A program made the translations under genes and the position numbers. From the NCBI GenBank assembly GCA_028700875.1, contig JAQVRW010000243.1, positions 1 through 5,049 of the forward strand: 5,049 nucleotides of DNA, given 5' to 3'. Positions 1-5,049 of this stretch are shown here, one piece after another. The notes under the pieces are model-generated. The model was not told the DNA's origin, ran no database searches, and was given only the letters and a program-made list of their open reading frames with translations. Positions within the stretch are counted from its first letter, which is position 1, and each line of letters starts with the position of its first letter. The DNA comes from Candidatus Zixiibacteriota bacterium (GTDB taxonomy: Bacteria; Zixibacteria; MSB-5A5; GN15; JAAZOE01).

Positions 1-553
1 TCGTGAACGTCGGGGTCGAACCGGCCGCGATGGAGGATTCGGGGAGTGCGGTAACGCTGAAATCGGCGGCCGCGTCGCCGCCGATAGCGATGAACGGCGA
101 GGCTGCCATCAGGGTCAGAGTTTCGGATCCGCTGTTGCGAATGGTGAATGTCCTGGTCAGCGAGCCGCCGGAAAGCGCGATCGAGCCGAAATCGGTATGG
201 TCGGTCGCCGAAGGGGTGGCGTCGCCGTCGCTGATCGCGACCGAGTTGCCTTCGATAACAATCTCGGGGCCGGCGTAGGCGATGACCGGGGTCCCGCTGC
301 TTCCCGCTACCACGAACCAGCTGGGCACGCTGATCGGAGCGCTGGCCTCGCTGGGGGCGGTCGAATAAAAAAGGGAGGTGGTGTCATCCATGTCGACGTC
401 GATGTTCCAATAGCGGCTGCCGGAATAATCGTCGTTGTAGATATAATAGCCGCCCGCTTCGTGCAGCCAGTAGGGAAATTCGTTCAGAATGCCCTGGTAG
501 ATGTAGGTGCCGTTTGCCGCGGCCGGCGCGGTGATGCCCGAGACGATCAGGTT
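1..553 (-). repeat. Composite protein repeat unit 3, truncated by window edge (residues 496-679)
   Basis: The third unit starts NLIVSGITAPAAANGTY and keeps YWLHEAGGYYIYND and YWNIDVDMDD (563-572). Its Ig-like domain begins near P591 with HTDFGSI, RTFTIRNSG and SPFIAIGG. The window ends inside this domain, shortly after SSIAAGSTPTFT. Whether more units follow cannot be seen. Confidence 0.8.
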
Positions 554-2038
554 TTTGGCCACGACGCCGTTTCCCTGGATGGAAAAATTGTACGGGGATT
601 CGTCGTCATCGTCGCTGGCGATCGACAGGGTGGCGCTTCGGGCGCCTTCGGCCGCGGCATCGAAGGTGACCGTGAAGGTTGTTGATCCGTAGGCGGCGAT
701 CGTCGCCGCGGGCGGCGTGGTGACGCTGAAGTCCCCGGCCGCGGCCCCGGAGACCGCGACATAGGGGGAAGGTCCGGTCAGGGTCAGGACGGCGTTGCCG
801 GTGTTCTCAATGGTGAAGGTCCGCGCGCGCGAGCCGGAGGAGACGGTAAGCGACCCGAACTGGGTATGGTCGGCGAAGGCCGGGGAGGCGTCGTCATCGA
901 CGATGGCCACGCCGTTGCCCCGCACCATGATGTCGGGCGCCGGGTTGGCCTCGTTGATGAGCGGATCCCCGGTAATGCCGGTGCCGCGGCTCCAGCCGGT
1001 CAGGCCGACCGGTGTGCCGGCCTCGGAGGCAAAGTAGAACAGGTAGTCCGTGTCGCTGTCGTCGGTGTCGACGTCGATGTTCCAGTAGCGGGTGCCCTCG
1101 TACTCGTCGTTGAACAGGTAATAGCCGAGGGTCTCGTGCTTCCAGTACTCCATGTCGAATATCACGCCCTGGTGCAGGTAGGTCCCGTTCGCCGCCGTCG
1201 GGGCGGTGATCCCGGCCACGACCAGGTCGCGCGGCGTGAAGCCGCGCCCCAGGATGGCGAACGTGTACGGGCTTTCGTCGGCATCGTCGCTGGCGATCGA
1301 CAGGGTGGCGTTGTGGTTGCCCGCCGCCGTGGGGGTGAAGGTGACCTGGAAGGTCGTCGAGCCCGCGGCGGGGATCGAGGCGGCCGGCGCGGCGGAAACA
1401 ATGAAGTTGGCGGCCTGGACGCCGCTGACGGCCACGTAGGGCGATGCTCCCGACAGGGTCAGGGCGGCGGCGCCGAGGTTGCGGATGGTGAAGGTGCGGG
1501 TGACGCTCCCCGCGGCCAGGTCGACCGCGCCGAAATGGCTGTGATTGATGAGGGTGACCGCCGCGCTGCCGTCGCTGATGGTGACGTTGTTGCCCTGGAT
1601 GTCGATCTCGGGATAGGCGGAGCCCTCGGTGACGATCGGCGTCCCGGTGCCCATGTCCGGCCCCCAGGAGGTGACCAGCGCCGGCGAGGCGCCGTCCGAA
1701 TTGTTGCTGGAGAAGAAGTAGACGCTGGGCGAACCCTCGTCGTTGAGATCGTTGTCGATGTTCCAGTAGCGCAGGGCTGGGGTGATGGTCGAATAGAAGT
1801 CGTTGTAGATGTAATAGCCCCCCGATTCGTGCACCCAGGAGTCGTAGCCGCTGTAAGTGCCGTTGGGCACGTAGCGGCCGTTGGCGGCGGCGGGGGTGAG
1901 GATGCCGCTGACGAAAAGGTCGACGGCGGAAGCGCTCGCGAAGGTCAGCAGGAACAGGCAGAGTGCGGCCAAGACCCCGCGGACAACGGAACGGCCATGA
2001 AATGGCTGCGCGAGGACATTCGATTCTTGATTTTTCAT
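1..2038 (-). CDS. Secreted repeat protein with choice-of-anchor D (ASH/Hydin-like) domains, C-terminus outside window
   Basis: The frame is open from the ATG at 2038 to base 1 (679 codons) with no stop, so the gene continues to the left. Residues 1-38 look like a Sec signal peptide: Arg16 and Arg20, a hydrophobic core around 21-33, and A-S-A at 36-38 before V39. From D40 the protein is a tandem of composite units starting near residues 40, 271 and 496. Each unit begins with an aromatic module (motifs NGxY, YWxHE, GYYIYND, RYWNID, then an Asp-rich loop). It continues with an Ig-like domain (FG, RTFTI, SPYVAVSG, F-V-T-F, ATLSIASDD, ESPY) at about 143-267, 368-491 and 591 onward. The latter matches the choice-of-anchor D family, related to ASPM/SPD-2/Hydin domains. 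Such proteins are usually secreted or surface-anchored, but the anchor lies outside the window. An in-frame ATG at 2074 is an alternative start with a weaker ribosome site. No enzymatic motif is visible, so the function is unknown; a structural or adhesive role is inference. Confidence 0.85.
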   Translation of the reverse strand, partial: MKNQESNVLAQPFHGRSVVRGVLAALCLFLLTFASASAVDLFVSGILTPAAANGRYVPNGTYSGYDSWVHESGGYYIYNDFYSTITPALRYWNIDNDLNDEGSPSVYFFSSNNSDGASPALVTSWGPDMGTGTPIVTEGSAYPEIDIQGNNVTISDGSAAVTLINHSHFGAVDLAAGSVTRTFTIRNLGAAALTLSGASPYVAVSGVQAANFIVSAAPAASIPAAGSTTFQVTFTPTAAGNHNATLSIASDDADESPYTFAILGRGFTPRDLVVAGITAPTAANGTYLHQGVIFDMEYWKHETLGYYLFNDEYEGTRYWNIDVDTDDSDTDYLFYFASEAGTPVGLTGWSRGTGITGDPLINEANPAPDIMVRGNGVAIVDDDASPAFADHTQFGSLTVSSGSRARTFTIENTGNAVLTLTGPSPYVAVSGAAAGDFSVTTPPAATIAAYGSTTFTVTFDAAAEGARSATLSIASDDDDESPYNFSIQGNGVVAKNLIVSGITAPAAANGTYIYQGILNEFPYWLHEAGGYYIYNDDYSGSRYWNIDVDMDDTTSLFYSTAPSEASAPISVPSWFVVAGSSGTPVIAYAGPEIVIEGNSVAISDGDATPSATDHTDFGSIALSGGSLTRTFTIRNSGSETLTLMAASPFIAIGGDAAADFSVTALPESSIAAGSTPTFT
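554..1228 (-). repeat. Composite protein repeat unit 2 (residues 271-495)
   Basis: This is the second unit, 225 residues. The module shows DLVVAGITAPTAANGTY, YWKHETLGYYLFND and YWNIDVDTDDSDTD at about 318-331, the most acidic loop of the three. The Ig-like domain runs from about 368 to 491, with HTQFGSL, RTFTIENTG and SDDDDESPY. It aligns end to end with unit 1 and, as far as it is visible, with unit 3. Confidence 0.8.
607..635 (-). repeat. 29-nt exact DNA repeat, copy A (pairs with 1282-1310)
   Basis: The 29 bases at 607-635 are identical to those at 1282-1310, exactly 675 bases (225 codons) away. They encode the ATLSIASDD strand of the Ig-like domain. A second exact match, 391-409 with 1066-1084 (encoding WNIDVD), has the same 675-base offset. 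This is consistent with duplication of whole units. Confidence 0.9.
1229..1921 (-). repeat. Composite protein repeat unit 1 (residues 40-270)
   Basis: This is the first and longest unit, 231 residues. The aromatic module contains DLFVSGILTPAAANG, SWVHESGGYYIYND and RYWNIDNDLND. It is followed by the Ig-like domain with HSHFG at 166-170 and SDDADESPY at 250-258. Relative to units 2 and 3 it carries a few extra residues before RYWNID (around 84-89). The boundaries are set by alignment of the three unit starts and could shift by several residues. Confidence 0.8.
1282..1310 (-). repeat. 29-nt exact DNA repeat, copy B (pairs with 607-635)
   Basis: This is the partner of the repeat at 607-635, at the equivalent place in the unit 1 Ig-like domain. 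Flanking sequence is only partly conserved, so the copies have diverged apart from such islands. Confidence 0.9.
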
Positions 2039-2045
2039 TCGGCTA

Positions 2046-2051
2046 CCCCTT
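2046..2051 (-). promoter_or_regulatory. Ribosome binding site of the repeat-protein gene
   Basis: On the minus strand AAGGGG stands 7 bases before the ATG at 2038. It decides the start. The alternative in-frame ATG at 2074 has only a weak GGA-type match upstream, and would add 12 residues (MPTEPDRKRGSR) before the chosen Met. Confidence 0.6.
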
Positions 2052-2111
2052 TTCCGATCCGGTTCGGTCGGCATCAATTTTCCGGCAAAACACCGCATGT
2101 GGAACCCTTTG

Positions 2112-2127
2112 ACTCCAGGCGTGGAGT
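2112..2127 (-). other. Small perfect hairpin in leader of the repeat-protein gene
   Basis: ACTCCA and TGGAGT form a perfect 6-bp stem around the 4-base loop GGCG. If the promoter at 2175-2202 is right, the hairpin sits in the untranslated leader about 75-90 bases before the start codon. No run of T follows on either strand, so it is not a standard terminator. A regulatory or RNA-stability role is possible but not shown. Confidence 0.35.
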
Positions 2128-2174
2128 GAATTTATGTTGAAGGCGGCAACTCAAATGAAAGCGCCGTTTACCAA

Positions 2175-2202
2175 GTTATCACATGCGAAAATTGCAAGTC
2201 AA
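2175..2202 (-). promoter_or_regulatory. Candidate sigma70-type promoter for the repeat-protein gene
   Basis: Reading the minus strand, TTGACT (2202-2197, 5 of 6 to TTGACA) is followed after 16 bases by GATAAC (2180-2175, 4 of 6 to TATAAT). A TGn extended -10 element directly precedes GATAAC. Transcription would start near 2168 and leave a leader of about 130 bases. The host's sigma-factor preferences are unknown, so this rests on consensus alone. Confidence 0.35.
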
Positions 2203-2322
2203 GAATAAAATTATATTTTCAACTTTTTGGTCGATTCATCACTCCCTTGTCAAAGCCAGTGAAAGTCGGCTTGGCACTGGTCGGCACTATCGATATCGTT
2301 CCCCTTGAACCGGGTACTCTCC

Positions 2323-2352
2323 GCCATTGGCAATCTTTATTGAACCGATGGC
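2323..2352. other. Imperfect inverted repeat upstream of the protease gene
   Basis: GCCATTGG and CCGATGGC form 8-base arms with one T-G mismatch (a wobble pair in RNA) around a 14-base spacer. The right arm overlaps TTGAAC (2340-2345), a weak -35-like hexamer for the rightward gene. It could be an operator for a dimeric regulator or a leader hairpin. It may also be chance. Confidence 0.25.
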
Positions 2353-2522
2353 CTTTCAATATTGGAATAGTTTAAAAATACAGGGTGCTGGCGACGTCGA
2401 TCGCCTTAAAAAACCTGACCGTCAAGCCGCCCGCTCTTCGGGTAATTGCTTCCCTTGCTAAAAAAGCCCTTGGCCAACGAAATAAGCGGCGGCCGCGTCA
2501 AAGCATATTCGAGGCAATGGTC

Positions 2523-2528
2523 AAGGAG
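2523..2528 (+). promoter_or_regulatory. Ribosome binding site of the tricorn-type protease gene
   Basis: AAGGAG lies 6 bases before the ATG at 2535, a near-ideal Shine-Dalgarno site and spacing. It selects this start over the in-frame ATG at 2517, whose nearest purine-rich stretch (GAGG at 2511) is only 2 bases away, and which would put six extra residues before the signal peptide. Confidence 0.8.
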
Positions 2529-2534
2529 ATAAAC

Positions 2535-5049
2535 ATGCAATTTGGCGAGAAACGAAAATGGCTTGTCGCGGCGCTCATTGTCCTGTTCTTTGGCCTGCCG
2601 GGCGCGGCCGCGGAAACGAAATTGCTGCGCTATCCGGATGTATATAAAAACAAGATCGTGTTTTGTTACGGCGGCGACCTGTACACCGCTTCGGCCACCG
2701 GGAAGGACGTCAAGCGACTCAGCGATTTCCCTGGAGAAGAACTCTGGCCGAGATTTTCGCCCGATGGCGAGCAGATCGCCTTCACGGCCGAATTTGATGG
2801 GAACAAAGATGTTTACGTAATGCCCGTTCATGGCGGCCAGCCGACGCGACTGACCTTTCACCCGGCGGCGGAGCATGTCGTGGACTGGCATCCGGACGGG
2901 CGAAGGATCATTTACCGCTCCAACGGCAGCAGTTCCAGCTTCCGCTTCAACCGGCTTCATGCCGTGCCGGTTCAGGGCGGGCTGCCGACTGTGCTGGAAT
3001 TGCCGGAAGCGGAATCATCCGGGTTCAACGATGCCGGGGACAGGGTCGCCTTTTGCCGCACCAGCGTGGATGCGCTGCTTTTTAAGCGGTACCGCGGCGG
3101 CATGGCGCCCACTATTTGGACCTATGATTTATCCGCGCGCCAGGCGGAACTGGCGATCGCCGATCGTTCACTCAATCATTACCCCGTCTGGATTGGTGAG
3201 CGCATCTATTTTGTCAGCGATCGCGGCGAAACCAAGGAACAGAATTTGTGGGTATATGATTGCAAAAGCAAGGATGTCCGTCAGGTCACCTTTTACAGGG
3301 AATGGGGTGTTGGACACCCGAGCAAGGGCGGCGATGAGATCATCTTTGAAAATGAAGGCGGGCTCCGGGTCTTTAATACGAAAAACGGCACGCTGCGCTC
3401 CCTGCACATCGCGGTCCCCGGGCCGAACGAACCGCTGATGGTCCGGACGATTGACGCGAAGGAATTCATCAGCGGCTCCCCGGTCCTGTCGGCCAACGGC
3501 GAAAAAGTGATCCTGGCCGCCAGGGGCGACCTGTTCCTTCTGGAACGTAATAAGAAAGCAGCAAGAAACCTGACTCGAACGCCGGGCGCCAACGAGCGCT
3601 ATCCGGTTTGGAACCCCACGGGACAAAGCGTCGCCTATATTTCAGATCGCTCGGGGGAGGATCAGGTCTATATCCAGAAAGTGGACGGCGGCCAGGCACC
3701 GCTCCAGGTGACTCATTGCGATGACGCCAGGCTGGGGGCGCTTACCTGGTCGCCGGACGGAAAGAAACTGGGCTACGCGGATCACCGGGCCTGCTTCCAT
3801 CTTCTCGACATCGCAAGCGGGGAGAGCAAAAAAGTTTTTTTTAACACCTATCTGGGGAGTGTGAAATTCGTGTCGGCTTCCTGGTCCCCGGACAGCCGCT
3901 GGCTGGCGTATGCCAGCGGCAATTCCAATTGGCTCAGCTCGATCTATCTCTATTCGCTGGATAACGGCAAAACCTGCCGGGTCACGGATGAATTCATCCA
4001 TTGCGATAATCCCCAATTCGATCCGGGCGGGAGATACCTCTACTGGATCGCCGCTTGCCAGGTCAATGTCGAAGATTCGTTCTGGGATTTCGAGCATCAC
4101 ATGATCAATCCCGCCAAGATCGTCGTGGCCACGCTGCAAAACGGCATGCTTTCCCCGTTTTCGCCAGGGCGGGAAAACGAAGCGGAGGACAGGGTGGGAC
4201 TTGCCTTCCCCATGCGCATCGACGTGGAGGGATTGGGCCAAAGGGTAACGGCTCTGCCGATCGAGGATTCGAATTACAGCAATCTGCTGGCGCTGGCGGG
4301 TAAACTGATCTACCAGTCCGAACCAGCCAAAGGAGAATCGTCGATCAAGATGTTTGATACGGCCGGGAAGACGGAAGTGCAATTGCTGAAGGATGCCTGG
4401 TACTGCAGTCCGGCAGCTCGGGCCGATGCGCTCGTGTATCGCTCCGGGGGCGGAATCGGCATTTTGGATATCAAACCGGGTCAAAAAACCGAGGACCACC
4501 CCCTGGATCTCTCCGGTTTGACCATGACGATCGATTGCCGAAAAGAGTGGCGGCAAATATTTCATGAGGCCTGGCGCATTCAGCGGGATTTTTTCTTTGA
4601 CGAGAAGTTGCATGGCGTCGATTGGCGGGCGATGAAACGAAAATATGAGGTTCTTTTGCCCCATGTGGCTTCGCGCCGGGATCTGAATTACCTGCTCGAG
4701 GATCTGTTTGCGGAGCTGGGTCAAAGCCACTTGGAAATAAAGGGCGGTGATCTTCCGGAAATGCCCCACGTCAATAACGGCATACTCGGGATCGACCTGG
4801 AAGCGGATGAAGACACCCGACTTTATAGGATCAGCAAGATTTTCCGCGGGCAAAATTGGGATCCACGGCGAAGCAGCCCGCTCACGCTGCCGGGCATGAA
4901 TATCAAGGCCGGGGACTATCTGCTGGCCATCGACGGGACGCCGTTACGCGAAGGCGTCAACCCGGACTCATTGTTGGAAAACAAGGCCGGCGCGACCGTC
5001 GTCCTAACCATTAACGGGAACCCTGCCATGGAGGGCTCGAGAACGGTAA
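2535..5049 (+). CDS. Exported tricorn-type protease (peptidase family S41), C-terminus outside window
   Basis: The frame is open for 838 codons to the window end. Residues 1-26 form a signal peptide: K6-R7-K8, hydrophobic 9-21, and A-A-A before E27. Two beta-propellers follow, about 30-300 and 310-660, with TolB/WD-like SPDG turns at 75-78, 118-122 (WHPDG), 405-409 (WSPDG) and 450-454 (WSPDS). KRYRGG at 184-189 and ERIYFVSD resemble Thermoplasma tricorn (KGYRGG, HRIYFITD, from memory). The C1 domain starts near W672 (IFHEAWRIQRDFF, GVDW) and ends in GQSH at 729-732. S731-H732 correspond to Ser745-His746 of tricorn. A PDZ domain runs from G749, with AGDYLLAIDG around 792-801. The nucleophile (Ser965 equivalent) and Glu1023 equivalent lie in C2, outside the window. 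Known tricorn is about 1070 residues and trims peptides of roughly 6-12 residues to very short ones. The signal peptide implies action in the periplasm or outside the cell, unlike the cytosolic archaeal enzyme. Activity cannot be confirmed without C2. Confidence 0.93.
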   Translation, partial: MQFGEKRKWLVAALIVLFFGLPGAAAETKLLRYPDVYKNKIVFCYGGDLYTASATGKDVKRLSDFPGEELWPRFSPDGEQIAFTAEFDGNKDVYVMPVHGGQPTRLTFHPAAEHVVDWHPDGRRIIYRSNGSSSSFRFNRLHAVPVQGGLPTVLELPEAESSGFNDAGDRVAFCRTSVDALLFKRYRGGMAPTIWTYDLSARQAELAIADRSLNHYPVWIGERIYFVSDRGETKEQNLWVYDCKSKDVRQVTFYREWGVGHPSKGGDEIIFENEGGLRVFNTKNGTLRSLHIAVPGPNEPLMVRTIDAKEFISGSPVLSANGEKVILAARGDLFLLERNKKAARNLTRTPGANERYPVWNPTGQSVAYISDRSGEDQVYIQKVDGGQAPLQVTHCDDARLGALTWSPDGKKLGYADHRACFHLLDIASGESKKVFFNTYLGSVKFVSASWSPDSRWLAYASGNSNWLSSIYLYSLDNGKTCRVTDEFIHCDNPQFDPGGRYLYWIAACQVNVEDSFWDFEHHMINPAKIVVATLQNGMLSPFSPGRENEAEDRVGLAFPMRIDVEGLGQRVTALPIEDSNYSNLLALAGKLIYQSEPAKGESSIKMFDTAGKTEVQLLKDAWYCSPAARADALVYRSGGGIGILDIKPGQKTEDHPLDLSGLTMTIDCRKEWRQIFHEAWRIQRDFFFDEKLHGVDWRAMKRKYEVLLPHVASRRDLNYLLEDLFAELGQSHLEIKGGDLPEMPHVNNGILGIDLEADEDTRLYRISKIFRGQNWDPRRSSPLTLPGMNIKAGDYLLAIDGTPLREGVNPDSLLENKAGATVVLTINGNPAMEGSRTV

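Larger units (their letters stand above)
2039..2534. other. Divergent intergenic region
   Basis: These 496 bases separate the two divergently transcribed genes. I see no convincing gene. The minus-strand frame that covers 2406-2960 lies mostly antisense to the protease and has no family features. Base composition drops to strongly AT-rich around 2186-2230, as expected for a promoter region. The stretch holds a promoter candidate for the leftward gene, two small inverted repeats, and a direct repeat of TTGAACCG at 2305-2312 and 2340-2347. No T-tracted terminator, tRNA or recognisable riboswitch is visible. Confidence 0.75.

Noticed and set aside
1957..1971. Lipoprotein signal at Cys27 of the repeat protein
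   Set aside because: The residues before the Cys are A-A-L, with Leu rather than Gly/Ala/Ser at -1, and a good signal peptidase I site (A-S-A) follows at 36-38.
866..2140. A 424-codon plus-strand open frame opposite the repeat protein
   Set aside because: It is a Gly/Val/Asp/Arg-rich, low-complexity translation with no family features. It is antisense to a frame with signal peptide, ribosome site and clean domain repeats, and open only because of GC-rich codon bias.
2255..2281. CCAGTG/CACTGG inverted repeat (2256-2261 and 2275-2280) as a terminator
   Set aside because: A 6-bp stem with a 13-base loop and no T-tract on either strand, located between divergent genes where no transcript needs to end.
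2340..2368. TTGAAC, 17 bases, TGGAAT as a plus-strand promoter for the protease
   Set aside because: Only 4 of 6 matches in each hexamer, and the important second A of the -10 is absent. Too weak to list as a promoter.
2406..2960. A minus-strand 184-codon frame spanning the intergenic region and the protease start
   Set aside because: More than two thirds of it is antisense to the protease N-terminus, no convincing ribosome site or domain was seen, and it would cover the protease's own ribosome site.
3828..3842. A6-G-T8 run inside the protease as a possible slippery frameshift site or sequencing error
   Set aside because: The zero frame reads AAA AAA GTT TTT TTT and stays open and tricorn-like on both sides. 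The heptamer A-AAA-AAG is not in the slippery register, so neither a frameshift nor an error needs to be invoked.
3642..4853. A 403-codon minus-strand open frame opposite the protease
   Set aside because: It lies wholly antisense to a clearly recognised tricorn frame and shows no recognisable domain.

Overview
The window looks bacterial and probably comes from a Gram-negative or other diderm lineage. Both genes begin with an export signal, have Shine-Dalgarno sites and lack introns, and the base composition is moderately GC-rich. No RNA gene or phylogenetic marker is present. Placement in a group such as Acidobacteriota or Aminicenantota, where exported tricorn-like proteases and repeat-rich secreted proteins occur, is only a guess.

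Layout. Two protein genes point away from each other and both run off the window. On the minus strand, from 2038 leftward past base 1, lies a large secreted repeat protein of which 679 residues are visible. After a signal peptide it is built from a tandem composite unit of about 225-231 residues. Each unit has an aromatic- and Asp-rich module of roughly 100 residues followed by an Ig-like choice-of-anchor D (ASH/Hydin-type) domain of roughly 120 residues. Two units are complete and a third is cut by the window edge. On the plus strand, from 2535 rightward past base 5049, lies a tricorn-type protease of which 838 residues are visible. It has a signal peptide, two beta-propeller regions, the C1 domain with the Ser-His pair of the tricorn active site, and a PDZ domain. 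The C2 domain with the nucleophilic Ser lies beyond the window.

Between them, 2039-2534 is a divergent intergenic region with no convincing gene. It is visibly more AT-rich than the flanks around 2186-2230. It contains a plausible sigma70-type promoter for the minus-strand gene, a small perfect hairpin in that gene's leader, and an imperfect inverted repeat upstream of the protease.

How the genes work together. Both products should leave the cytoplasm. The protease is probably periplasmic and trims peptides; the repeat protein is probably at the surface or released. Apart from their shared intergenic region, nothing in the sequence ties the two functionally. The long open frames antisense to both genes are shadows of the real coding frames.
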